Below, one piece after another: positions 44,801 to 52,634 of a DNA stretch of 64,000 nucleotides. Position 1 is the stretch's first letter. Every line of letters begins with the position of its first letter. The position numbers and the translations under genes are program-made. The stretch comes from Kiritimatiellia bacterium. GTDB lineage: Bacteria > Verrucomicrobiota > Kiritimatiellia > PWTM01. The notes under the pieces are model-generated. The model had not been told where the DNA came from, ran no database searches, and saw nothing but the letters and a program-made list of their open reading frames with translations. Location of the stretch: positions 124,001 to 188,000 of the forward strand of contig JAOACR010000023.1 in assembly GCA_026417735.1 (NCBI GenBank). Reading direction: 5' to 3'.

Positions 44801-47800
44801 GCCGGGCGGGTCGCCGAGCGGCCACACTCGCTGGACCGCATGGCAGGGATCCACCACCAGCGCGCGCAGGAAACAGCAACCGGCGAGGTCGCGTCGTGGG
44901 ATGCGAATGCGGCCCTCTGCGTCGGGTTTCAGGTTCAACAGCACGGTCGCGGGGCGCGCGAGGAAATCCAACGACCATGGCGACAAGTCCGGAGGTTCGG
45001 GGGCGGCCGCGTCTGCCGCACCGCGGGTAGCGGCGACCGCACGGCGGCCCATGCCGGGCCCCGCACCGGCGAGCGCGGCCTGGCGGCCGAGGAACTGCCC
45101 GCCCTGCTCGAGGCGTTCCGCTTCCACGGACGTCTCGCGCAGCGCCCATGGATTGAGCAGGAGGCTAGGCCGCTCGGCCATGTTGCCCAGGAACTTCAGC
45201 GCGCCGCGGCGGTCCAGAACATAGCGGAACTCGTCGCCGAGCTGGCGACCGGATTCGTAGAACGTTCGGGTCTCCGTGCGGGACCAGGCGCGCAGCTCCG
45301 GCCACTCAGCGCCAGCCGGGGAGTCAAACAGGTCCGCAACGAGATAGCGTCCGGCGGCCAGATGGACGCGCACATGACGACCGGCCGGTAGAACCCGCAG
45401 CACGAGATGATCGGCCTCGTCCGGCTCGCGGACTAGCTGGATGGGCTCCAGCGGGGGCGTCTCGATCGCCCGCCGCGGAGAGAGGAGAAAGCGGCCAAAC
45501 GGTTCGCCCCGAGTGATGCGGACGGGGATTTCAATCTGCCGGGAACGGATGAACAGCGAGTAGTCCCCCGGTTCCAGATCGCGGAGCACGAGCGAACCGT
45601 CCGCGATCGCGAGCGCGGCGGAACGGTCGCGAATGAACCGATCTCGCCGAACCTCGAGCAGCGAGAACTCAGCGAGCGGATCGGCCGCCTCCAGCCGCTC
45701 GAGCGGCAGGCGAAGCGGGCGACCGGCGGTGCCGTGCAGCGCGGAGGGCCACCAGCAGCGGTCTCGGGGCGGGTTCCAGTGGAAAGTGTGGGGCTGCTGG
45801 TCGCGGAACTCTCGCCAGGCGGTCTCCGCGCGCGGATCGAGATCCGGCGGCGGCGCTAGCTCAAGCGAAACCGATACGCGTTCGATGTCAGACAGAGGCC
45901 CCAGTGCGGCGCGCCCTTGGTCGTCTGTGCGGAGCGAAACGCGGACCGGCTCGCGCGTCCACGGATGGTGCAGCTCACAGTGTAGCGTGACGCCCGCGAG
46001 CGGTTCGCCGTCGAGACCGCGCGCCTCGGCGACGTAGCCGTCCGGCGTCAGCGTCAACAGCACCTGGCGTGTCGCGAGCGTGTTGAGGAGAGGCGCAATG
46101 CGAAACTCCCTCCTGGAGACCAGCTCGAGGGGTTCCCCCGGCGTTTGACGGCGGATCTTGCAGAAACACGAGATTTCTATGGACGCCGGGTGCCTCGGCA
46201 GCGGCACCTCCAGTTTCAGCTCGCGGTCCAACGCGAGCTCGGGAGAGCGGAAGGTGTGCCGCCGGGTGATGCCGCGGGTGTCGGTGACCGTGACGGTGAC
46301 CGCCGACTCTTCCAGCTGCACGGACGCCGGGTTGACCGGCTGGCCATGGAGCGTCAGCAGCGGGCGGAGCGCGATCACTGCGGGAGCGTCGCCCCGGAGA
46401 GACTCCGCGACGATCAGCGGTCGTGCGTCGAGTTGATAGGTCTCCGGCAAGTGCCGAAACCGCGAAAGCGAGGCGAAACCACCGGCGTGCACGACCATCG
46501 TCTCGTCACGTTCGCCCTCGGGTGCAAACGGGACAATGATGCGGCCCTCCGCATCAGGTCCGAACTCACGTCCACCGATCCAGGCACGGGCATCGGGTAC
46601 CGGCCGGCCGGCCTCGTCGAGCACTCGGAACACGTGGCCGGCTGCAGAGATGTCCTGTACGACCTCCAGCCGCCCCTTCTGCACGAACGCGCGGCTGCTG
46701 CGCCCCTCGCCGATGAAGTCGATCACCCAGACGCCGCGGCCCTTCAACTCCGGGAACTCGAACGTGCGTTCCACGCGCAGCTCTTTTGCCTCGCGGAACT
46801 CGAACTTTTTCTCCGGGAACGAGGGAGCCAGTCCGTCGAGGTTGATCGCGAGATTCAGCGGTCGGCCGGTGTCTCGGTAGTAGTTGAGCGTGTTGATCTC
46901 GTAAATCTTCACGATCAGAGTCGGCACGTTTTTGATGAAGAGCTTCAGCCGAACGATTTGATCGGGGAGAAACACCGGCGGGTTGTCGGGTGCGAAGTCG
47001 AGGTCCACACGTTCCTTGATCGCGCGGTACTCCTCGGGGGAAATCATCGCAGCCCACTGCTGCGGGTCGCCGATTCCGTTGACGATTTTTGCCTCTGCAA
47101 AGATGCGGCGAAGGAACTCGTCGCGGATCCACGGCCGAAACTCGTCGAAGTTGGGTGCATCACGCAGCAACCACAGCAGGTACTGACGCACGACGGGCTC
47201 CTCGACTCCGATCGGCGGCAGCAGGAGTTCGGAGAACGACGCGTCAAGACGGGCCAGATGCTGGGGGCGGGGCAGCGAGTCGCGGAGCGGCTGGGGCAGA
47301 TAGGGCACGTCGCGCGGCAGTTTCAGGTATTCGAGGAAACGTTCCCGAGAGGGCTTTCCGACCGCGAGGTCGTGGACGAGTCGGTGGTAGAGCACGTTCG
47401 CTTTGAGCGAATTGTGGACGGGATCGAGCCCCTTCACGTATTGCCAGGCCCGCTCGAGGTAGGCCTCACGCTCGGCGGCGTCGATTTCGATGTCTGTCTC
47501 GCTGGTGGGCACGAGGCGGGAGAGGTAGACAGAAACGAACGCCGCCTCGTTGCGCAGCTGTGGCCGGAGACGCAGCAGCTCGTCGAGCTGTTCGAGGGTG
47601 AGCTGCTGGTGGATGGCCATCTGACCAAAGGGCGGGCTGTCGGGGGCGGCCAAGTCCTCCGCGATCAGCGCGGCGAGGTTGGGCAGGTCCGGCCGACGCA
47701 ACCGGCGAAGCAGGTCGCGGCGCTGCTGCGGGTTGAGGGGGAGGCGGGCGACCGCATGGAGGCCGGCGTCGGAGACTGCGGAGAGATCTCCCCGGCCCTT

Positions 47801-48247
47801 GAGCGCGGCGTCGAGGAAACGGGAGCCGGTGACCAGCGCCGGATCCAGCCGGGTGGGCAGATCGGCGCGCCGTTCCGGTGCACGGCGACTGTGGTCGAAT
47901 CTCAGGTTGAGCTCCCGCCGCAGATAGTCCAGCGAGGATTTCGGGTCGTGCTCATAGTCGAGCAGGGCCTGCCGGTGGCGGAGCTCGCGCGCGGCGGGAG
48001 GTTCGGCACCTTTGCGCGCGCGAATCCAGTCGTCGAGGATCCGCCGCACCTCGTCGCGCCGGCCCTGGTTCTGCGCATGAAGCGCGCGGAAAAAGAAGTG
48101 GTCGTCAGTGCCGGGCACCAGCTCGGCGAGCGCGGCCTCGCGGTTGGTGGAGAGTGCAAAGAGTTCCAGAAACCGCAGGCTCTGCGCGCCGGCGGGATGA
48201 AGGATTAGGAGGCTCACCAGCCCCGGCCCGATGTGGCGGACGTTCAT
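41840..48247 (-). CDS. giant secreted protein, macroglobulin-like beta-domain array (2135 aa)
   Basis: The signal MNVRHIGPGLVSLLILHPAGA is followed by a helical N-terminus (to about 400). Next come beta domains in which GVWVIDFIGEGRSSRAFVQ and VFRVLDEAGRPVPDARAWI resemble bacterial alpha-2-macroglobulin MG domains. Ig- and carboxypeptidase-regulatory-like strands follow (LRTDDQGRAALGPLS). Around residues 1350-1400 an Ala/Glu-rich linker appears. About 1700-1915 is a helical-repeat region (LAATYYLALQDRIAESLGLL). The end returns to a beta domain (YTDLRGRFDYASS). No CGEQ thioester is present. I know no named family for the whole. ATG 48247 with GGGGAG upstream is preferred to a start 20 codons earlier. 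Periplasmic or surface location is inferred. Confidence 0.8.
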   Translation of the reverse strand: MNVRHIGPGLVSLLILHPAGAQSLRFLELFALSTNREAALAELVPGTDDHFFFRALHAQNQGRRDEVRRILDDWIRARKGAEPPAARELRHRQALLDYEHDPKSSLDYLRRELNLRFDHSRRAPERRADLPTRLDPALVTGSRFLDAALKGRGDLSAVSDAGLHAVARLPLNPQQRRDLLRRLRRPDLPNLAALIAEDLAAPDSPPFGQMAIHQQLTLEQLDELLRLRPQLRNEAAFVSVYLSRLVPTSETDIEIDAAEREAYLERAWQYVKGLDPVHNSLKANVLYHRLVHDLAVGKPSRERFLEYLKLPRDVPYLPQPLRDSLPRPQHLARLDASFSELLLPPIGVEEPVVRQYLLWLLRDAPNFDEFRPWIRDEFLRRIFAEAKIVNGIGDPQQWAAMISPEEYRAIKERVDLDFAPDNPPVFLPDQIVRLKLFIKNVPTLIVKIYEINTLNYYRDTGRPLNLAINLDGLAPSFPEKKFEFREAKELRVERTFEFPELKGRGVWVIDFIGEGRSSRAFVQKGRLEVVQDISAAGHVFRVLDEAGRPVPDARAWIGGREFGPDAEGRIIVPFAPEGERDETMVVHAGGFASLSRFRHLPETYQLDARPLIVAESLRGDAPAVIALRPLLTLHGQPVNPASVQLEESAVTVTVTDTRGITRRHTFRSPELALDRELKLEVPLPRHPASIEISCFCKIRRQTPGEPLELVSRREFRIAPLLNTLATRQVLLTLTPDGYVAEARGLDGEPLAGVTLHCELHHPWTREPVRVSLRTDDQGRAALGPLSDIERVSVSLELAPPPDLDPRAETAWREFRDQQPHTFHWNPPRDRCWWPSALHGTAGRPLRLPLERLEAADPLAEFSLLEVRRDRFIRDRSAALAIADGSLVLRDLEPGDYSLFIRSRQIEIPVRITRGEPFGRFLLSPRRAIETPPLEPIQLVREPDEADHLVLRVLPAGRHVRVHLAAGRYLVADLFDSPAGAEWPELRAWSRTETRTFYESGRQLGDEFRYVLDRRGALKFLGNMAERPSLLLNPWALRETSVEAERLEQGGQFLGRQAALAGAGPGMGRRAVAATRGAADAAAPEPPDLSPWSLDFLARPATVLLNLKPDAEGRIRIPRRDLAGCCFLRALVVDPCHAVQRVWPLGDPPGERASRALPRSLDPAVPHAEYAAIVPLSPGERHQITAGAVVTAVDSLSKLFAFYSAVAPEAPLAEFEFLTRWSTLSPQQKAELYSRYACHELHLFLYHKDRPFFDTVVAPYLSNKRDPTFLDEWLLGRDLTRWLEPARYARLNAAEKALLARRLPDQRASIARDLADLAAQTPRDREEFHRRFLFLAGELPPSPPAEKLAFAGEAQQAAQLEAAKAVAAAAAPPAPSAAELRARAVPTADRKEREIELLRRDELQDRGEPRRLAAKGDKPQAEADRFLFDNAAAEGRAVAPFYRRPDMPRELAEQGYYRRPLAEQAPTLVPAGRFWAELAAHPDGRPFLSTDFLFTTTNLTEMLLALSTLDLPFESSPLIREAQGERILLRSEQPIFLLVRHVRPAAPAAGPSPVLVAQNFFRADNPWRYEGEERIENYITGPFLVGIPYGAKVVLTNPGAQRRFVSVLLQVPAGAVPLTPLPVEPVSRVLNPYETTTIEYFFYFPAPGEFTHYPATVSTETAVLARAEPFRFRVVAEPPPADVASWPEISQNGSTEQLLAFLERENLYRVRLADIAWRLRDADTYRRIIEALERRRIYDATLWSYSILHNDRARIAQFLARHPFADQCGLWFESPLLTVHPVERGRYQHLEYAPLINARAHPVGREPRIQNPAFRAQYTLFLRTLCYKPHLNDEDRLAATYYLALQDRIAESLGLLAQTDRANVAERLQYDYLTAWLALCRGRPDDAQRALAPYADYPVPRWRSRVQTLLAHIREAEGGPAAAATDPQNRDLVQQQVAAEQPSLDLRLHGRVLEVVGRHLQTVTLNFYPMDLELLFSRNPFMTQDTRHFAHVRPAHSLTISVPQDGTPARVEVPEAMRSLDLMIEAVSGTLRQTQPYYANALRLHLIEPYGQLLLTRADSTAPVPGAYVKVYARLPDGSVKFYKDGYTDLRGRFDYASSQDPSLAAVVRFSLLIVSESHGSLVREAAPPSPPASPQ

Positions 48248-48292
48248 GGTCGCATCTCCCCTTGAGGCGGGTGCAGTTCGCCGCCTCACCGG

Positions 48293-48322
48293 AGTATACG
48301 CCGCCACAGGGAAATTTGTTCA
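48293..48322 (-). promoter_or_regulatory. candidate promoter of the giant gene
   Basis: -10 TATACT (48293-48298) and TGAACA (48317-48322) 18 bp away. The predicted leader is about 40 nt. Confidence 0.4.
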
Positions 48323-48354
48323 GCATGGCCGGGCTGCCGTGGTCCCCCCGCAGT

Positions 48355-48383
48355 TTGAGGCCGCGCGCAAAGTCGCGTAGACT
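48355..48383 (+). promoter_or_regulatory. lipoprotein gene promoter
   Basis: TTGAGG (48355-48360), 17 bp, TAGACT (48378-48383). The predicted start near 48390 is about 22 nt before the ATG. Confidence 0.5.
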
Positions 48384-48411
48384 GGGGTCCCAAGTGTGCG
48401 GGCAGCACTCG

Positions 48412-48858
48412 ATGGCAACCTGGATCCGATCGGCGTTGAGATGGTGGGTCACCTTCGCGATTGCGGTGGCCGGCAGCTTGGGAACGACCGGGTGCGACAG
48501 CGATGATCACACGCCGCCTGCGAAGGCGGACGAACACAAGGAAGAAGAAGAGACCTATGATCTGACCGGCTTGTGGCGGTTGAAAGGCCAGCAGGCAACC
48601 TACTCTCTGCGGCAAAACGGTCCCTCGCTACAAGGCCGATATTACGATCCGGCAGACCCCACCGTCCACGGTGACATCGCCGGTGTGGTGGACGGCGACG
48701 AGGTCGCGCTCTATGTGGCGGTGACCTTCGACACGCATCCGCAGGACAACTTCGTCGCGAAGAAGGAAGGGGTAATCCGCAACCGCGATCACATGACGCT
48801 GGTGGTCACGGAAGGACCGAAATACGTGGGCAAGGTCCAGGAATGGTACCGCCTCTAG
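48412..48858 (+). CDS. lipoprotein of unknown function
   Basis: A 148-residue lipoprotein. After helix WVTFAIAVAGSLG the lipobox is GTTGC (Cys about 29), followed by an acidic linker (DSDD, HKEEEETYD). The rest is beta-rich (LTGLWRLKGQQATYSLRQNG, VVDGDEVALYVAVTF, MTLVVTEGPKYVGKV), suggesting a small beta barrel like a lipocalin or DUF-type sandwich. I recognise no named family. It is followed 30 bp later by the MBOAT gene on the same strand, so it may be co-expressed with the O-acetylation pair. The start is set by the signal peptide. Confidence 0.75.
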   Translation: MATWIRSALRWWVTFAIAVAGSLGTTGCDSDDHTPPAKADEHKEEEETYDLTGLWRLKGQQATYSLRQNGPSLQGRYYDPADPTVHGDIAGVVDGDEVALYVAVTFDTHPQDNFVAKKEGVIRNRDHMTLVVTEGPKYVGKVQEWYRL

Positions 48859-48888
48859 CCCGGCCCCGATGTAGCCCGGCGGTGGCCA

Positions 48889-50328
48889 GTGCTGTTCAAT
48901 TCATTTGAGTTCTTCCTGCTGCTGATCGCGGTGCTGGCCGCCGTCCGGATCGTCGGTCCTCAGCGGATCCGACTGCGCAACGCCATTCTTCTGGGCGCCA
49001 GCTATGTGTTCTATGGCTGGTGGGACTGGCGGTTTCTGTCGCTGATCGCGGTCGGCTCGGCGCTCGACTACGGCGTGGGGCTGGGGCTGGAGCGGTGGCG
49101 CTCCGCCGGCGCGCGGCGCGCGTTGCTGGCGGTCAGCCTGATGGGCAACCTCGGCGTGCTCGGCGTGTTCAAATATGCGGATTTCTTCCTCTCTAGTCTG
49201 CGGGTGGCGCTCGCCGCGTTGGGCGTTGAGATCGAGACGGGGACGCTCGAGCTGGTGCTGCCGGTCGGCATCAGCTTCTACACGTTTCAAAAGCTGGGCT
49301 ACGTGCTTGAGGTTGCGGCCGGACGGATGCTGCCGGTGCGCGATCCGCTCGCGTTCTTCACGTTTGTGAGTTTTTTTCCGCAACTGGTGGCCGGACCCAT
49401 TGAGCGTGCGGGGAGCCTGCTGCCGCAGTTCCTGCAGCGTCGCGATGTTCGCGAGGCCGACGTGGTGACGGGTCTGCGGTGGATGCTGCTGGGGCTGTGG
49501 AAGAAGGTCGTGGTGGCGGACCGGCTCGCGGCGTTTGTGGATGCGGTCTACGCGCAGCCGACCACCGCCTACGGCGCGCGGCTGCTGCTGGCGACCTGCG
49601 CGTTCGGAGTTCAGATCTACGGGGATTTTTCCGGATACAGCGACATTGCGCGGGGCGCGGCGCGGTTGCTCGGGTTTGATCTGATGGAGAACTTCCGGCG
49701 GCCGTATCTGGCCGCGGACATCCGGCAATTCTGGAGCCGCTGGCACATTTCGCTCTCCTCCTGGTTCCGCGACTACGTGTACATCCCGCTCGGCGGGAAC
49801 CGGCGGGGCCGAGTTCGATGGGCGCTGAACGTGGTGACGGTGTTTGCGCTGAGCGGCCTCTGGCACGGCGCGAACTGGACGTTCGTGCTGTGGGGGCTGC
49901 TGCATGCGGGCTATCTGATCGGGGGGCGGCTGCTGCAACCGGCGCGGGAGTGGGGATGGAGGATGATGGGGCCGTTGGCGGTGCTGCGGCGCCCCGCCGC
50001 GATCGGGGCGACGTGGGCGCTGGTGTCGCTGGGCTGGGTGTTGTTTCGGGCGCCCTCGGTGGCGGATGCGGCGGCAGTTCTGCGGGGGATCTTGGGCCTG
50101 GATGAGCGGGCGTGGTTCGACGGCGTTTTGGCCGGTGTGGATCCTATTGCGTGGGCGGCGGCGGCCGCGCTGATGGTGTTTGAGGCGGGAGCGGAGTGGC
50201 TGCCGCCGCGGTGGCGGTTCGAGATGTGGCCGGCGGTGGTGCGGTGGGCGGTTTACGGGATTGGCGCGTTGACGGTCATGAATCTGGGCGCGGCAAAGGA
50301 AATCCCGTTCATCTATTTTCAGTTCTGA
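48889..50328 (+). CDS. MBOAT-family O-acyltransferase (AlgI-like)
   Basis: A 479-residue polytopic membrane protein beginning GTG (LFNSFEFFLLL), the usual AlgI/DltB-type start. Core motifs are KYADFFLSSLRVAL, VLPVGISFYTFQKLGYVL, FFPQLVAGPIERA, and FWSRWHISLSSWFRDYVYIPLGG. The catalytic His is in LSGLWHGANWTFVLWG. These proteins pass acyl groups across the membrane to a periplasmic polysaccharide or peptidoglycan. The adjacent SGNH gene is the expected transferase partner, as in AlgI-AlgJ/X systems, so the pair likely O-acetylates an exopolysaccharide. The glycan is not identified. Confidence 0.92.
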   Translation: MLFNSFEFFLLLIAVLAAVRIVGPQRIRLRNAILLGASYVFYGWWDWRFLSLIAVGSALDYGVGLGLERWRSAGARRALLAVSLMGNLGVLGVFKYADFFLSSLRVALAALGVEIETGTLELVLPVGISFYTFQKLGYVLEVAAGRMLPVRDPLAFFTFVSFFPQLVAGPIERAGSLLPQFLQRRDVREADVVTGLRWMLLGLWKKVVVADRLAAFVDAVYAQPTTAYGARLLLATCAFGVQIYGDFSGYSDIARGAARLLGFDLMENFRRPYLAADIRQFWSRWHISLSSWFRDYVYIPLGGNRRGRVRWALNVVTVFALSGLWHGANWTFVLWGLLHAGYLIGGRLLQPAREWGWRMMGPLAVLRRPAAIGATWALVSLGWVLFRAPSVADAAAVLRGILGLDERAWFDGVLAGVDPIAWAAAAALMVFEAGAEWLPPRWRFEMWPAVVRWAVYGIGALTVMNLGAAKEIPFIYFQF

Positions 50329-50344
50329 GACCGCGGGCGAACCC

Positions 50345-51349
50345 GTGAACCTGACACTTAAAATGGGCGTGATGGTGGCGCTGGTGCTCGTCGCGCAGAC
50401 GGGGCTCGGTCTCCGACAGGTCCGTCGGCCACCGCTGGCGGTCCGCGAGCTGCGCGCCGCGGCCCGCCGGCCGGTGGTCTTCCTCGGCGACAGCGTGAAC
50501 CACACGGTAGACCCGAGCGACCACGACCGCGCCTGGATCTCTCAGATGCTCGGGCGGCGACTGGTGGCGCGGGTGGGCGCGGCGTCGCGGGGGGGGTGGG
50601 ACATGGAGGTGTTTGAGGCGGCATCGACACACATCGCGCGCGTGGCAACGTCTCCTCGCACGGTGCTGATCACAGTGAACCCTGCTTCGCTATGGGGAGA
50701 CGGCCGCAGCCCGTACACCACTCATGCGAATCTTGCGCTGGATCTGCGCCGCACCGACAGTGTGATGTGGGCGGCGCTGGCACAGCCGCTGCGTGTGTTT
50801 CGGGGTCCCGCTGTGCGGCCGGGCATCTCACTGGCGGAGTATCTCGCGCAGCCGGTGATCTACCGCGGTCAGGTGCTGGGCCGCCGCGGTGAGTTTGAGC
50901 CGGGCGCTCCGCGGTTTGCGGCGACCAATGCCGCCTCGCTGCGCGATCACGTGGTTGTGCGCTACCTGCAGCCGCTGGCGCCAAACAACCGACTGCTGAG
51001 ACTTGCGGCGCGTGCAGCGGAACGGCTCACCCGCCATCGCCACCGCGCGATTTTCTTCGTGGTGCCGGTGGATGTGGAGCGGTGCGCACGCGTCGCGCCG
51101 GAGATTGAGGTGGTGCTGTCGGAGAAAGTCGCCGCGGTGCGAAAGGCGGTCGAACCGGCGGGGGGAGAGGTGGTCGACATGTCGTGTGAGCTGGGGGCGG
51201 ACCACTTCATCCCATCGCCGTATCCGAACGAACACTTGAACGAGCGGGGGCGGAACCGCGTGGCAGACCGGCTCGCAGCGCTCGTGACGAACCCGCCGGC
51301 GCGTCGCGCTATCGGCGCCGCACATGCGGCGACGCGCCCGGCTCGCTGA
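50345..51349 (+). CDS. membrane-anchored SGNH hydrolase/acetyltransferase, AlgX/AlgJ-like
   Basis: A 334-residue protein with GTG start and N-terminal anchor (MGVMVALVLVAQTGLG). The SGNH block I is VVFLGDSVNHT (nucleophile Ser) and the C-terminal Asn/His block is PNEHLNERGRN. VLITVNPASLWG stands near the block III position. It is 16 bp downstream of the MBOAT gene, matching the acyl-transfer pairing seen in alginate and other O-acetylation systems: MBOAT moves acetyl to the periplasm and SGNH loads it on the glycan. It overlaps the convergent thiL gene by 41 bp at their 3' ends. Confidence 0.85.
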   Translation: MNLTLKMGVMVALVLVAQTGLGLRQVRRPPLAVRELRAAARRPVVFLGDSVNHTVDPSDHDRAWISQMLGRRLVARVGAASRGGWDMEVFEAASTHIARVATSPRTVLITVNPASLWGDGRSPYTTHANLALDLRRTDSVMWAALAQPLRVFRGPAVRPGISLAEYLAQPVIYRGQVLGRRGEFEPGAPRFAATNAASLRDHVVVRYLQPLAPNNRLLRLAARAAERLTRHRHRAIFFVVPVDVERCARVAPEIEVVLSEKVAAVRKAVEPAGGEVVDMSCELGADHFIPSPYPNEHLNERGRNRVADRLAALVTNPPARRAIGAAHAATRPAR

Positions 51350-52331
51350 CGAAATGCTCGTAGCCGCGGGCGGCGATCGGGATGTGCCGCTCACCGCTGA
51401 GCAGATCCAACCGGCCCGTCTCGGCGGTGATCACGCCGATTTCGGAGAGCCGCAGCTTCGAAAACCGGCGCGGCCATGCGCGACGGAGGGCGGAGACGTC
51501 CTGCGGGTGCACCGTGAAGAGCAGCTCGAAGTCCTCGCCGTCCCCGAGCGCGTGATCGAGCGCGGAGCGGCCGTCGCGCAGACGTCGGGCGGCGGCGGAA
51601 ATCGGCACCGCATCCGCGCGGATCCGCGCGCCCACACCGCTTTCTTCCATCAACCGGCGCAAATCGGAGGCAAGCCCGTCGCTCAGGTCCATCATTGAGG
51701 TCGCCAATCGACGGCGCGCGAGCCACGCGCCTTCCGCGACGCGGGGCTCGAACGTCAGGTGGTGCCCCAGGATGCTGCCGCCGAGCTCGCCGGTGACGAA
51801 GATCCGATGACCCGGTCGGGCGCCGCATCGGAGCACCGCCCCGCCTCGGGGAACCCGTCCAACCGCAAACGCGTGCAGCTCCAGCCGGTCACCTTTTGCC
51901 ACATCGCCGCCGATCACCGCCGCGCCCCACCGTCGGCAGAGCGCAGTGGCGCCCCGGTAGGCGTCCTCAATCTGGCGTAGCGGTGCGGTGGGTGGCGCGA
52001 CGAGGTCAAAGAGCACGTACAACGGCGTGCCGCCCATCGCGGCGATGTCGCTGATCACGCGGCCGGCCGCCTTGTGGCCGATGCGACGGCCGGGCGTCCC
52101 CGGCAGGAAATGGACCCCCTCGATCACCGGGTCGGTGGTCAAGAGCCAGTCGTCGTGGGAGCCGGGAATCCGCACCACCGCGCAGTCGTCGCCGATGCCG
52201 CGGATCACGTGGCGGCCATCGTCGACCAGGCGGGCAAGGAGCCGGATCAGGCCGCGCTCACCCGCGTCGCGAACGCTCCGAATGCGATGACGAAGTGCCC
52301 GTCCGCTTGGCGTTGGAACTGCCCGACTCAT
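51309..52331 (-). CDS. thiL: thiamine-monophosphate kinase
   Basis: A 340-residue ThiL that phosphorylates thiamine monophosphate to the diphosphate cofactor using ATP. The N-terminal GERGLIRLLARLVDD leads to IGDDCAVVRIPG and LLTTDPVIEGVHF, the Mg-binding acidic motif. GHKAAGRVISDIAAMGGTPLYV is the family nucleotide region. MMDLSDGLASDLRRLMEESG and ALGDGEDFELLFTVHP complete the AIRS-like fold. It stands alone here; no other thi gene is visible. Its end overlaps the SGNH gene by 41 bp on the opposite strand. Confidence 0.93.
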   Translation of the reverse strand: MSRAVPTPSGRALRHRIRSVRDAGERGLIRLLARLVDDGRHVIRGIGDDCAVVRIPGSHDDWLLTTDPVIEGVHFLPGTPGRRIGHKAAGRVISDIAAMGGTPLYVLFDLVAPPTAPLRQIEDAYRGATALCRRWGAAVIGGDVAKGDRLELHAFAVGRVPRGGAVLRCGARPGHRIFVTGELGGSILGHHLTFEPRVAEGAWLARRRLATSMMDLSDGLASDLRRLMEESGVGARIRADAVPISAAARRLRDGRSALDHALGDGEDFELLFTVHPQDVSALRRAWPRRFSKLRLSEIGVITAETGRLDLLSGERHIPIAARGYEHFVSEPGASPHVRRR

Positions 52332-52381
52332 CGACCAAGCTCACGATACCGTGCACCGCAGGCAGCGGCAAACAGACGGAC

Positions 52382-52410
52382 TTGACCGCCTGCGGCACCG
52401 CGGGTATCTA
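52382..52410 (+). promoter_or_regulatory. tRNA-Val promoter
   Basis: TTGACC (52382-52387), 17 bp, TATCTA (52405-52410). The predicted start is about 10 nt before the tRNA. Confidence 0.5.
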
Positions 52411-52427
52411 GGCGAGTGCGACGGTGT

Positions 52428-52502
52428 GGGCGCTTAGCTTAGTGGGAGAGCGCTTGCTTCACACGCAAGAGGTCACAGGTTCAAATCCTGTAGCGCCCAC
52501 CA
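52428..52502 (+). tRNA. tRNA-Val (anticodon CAC)
   Basis: Acceptor arms GGGCGCT (52428-52434) and AGCGCCC (52492-52498) pair fully. The anticodon stem CTTGC/GCAAG encloses TTCACAC, giving CAC at 52460-52462, which reads GTG codons. The T arm ACAGGTTCAAATCCTGT is canonical and CCA is encoded (52500-52502). It is divergent from thiL and followed by about 130 bp before the end of the convergent GT9 gene. Confidence 0.96.
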
Positions 52503-52634
52503 TCCCATGCCGTAGCAGCACCGCTCCCCCAGGGGTCCGAGGCTTGGAAGGGCCGCCGGGATCTTCATCCAAGCATTGGAAGCGGCTCCTCGGCGGACGG
52601 CCCCCATACAACCCGGCTGCCATGGACGGTCTGC

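Noticed and set aside
46145-48208. 687-codon open frame on the plus strand inside the giant gene
   Set aside because: It is antisense to the signal-bearing giant protein and shows no recognisable domain.
48901-50505. 534-codon minus-strand frame across the MBOAT gene
   Set aside because: It is antisense to a gene with the full MBOAT motif set; its composition is His/Arg/Pro-rich.
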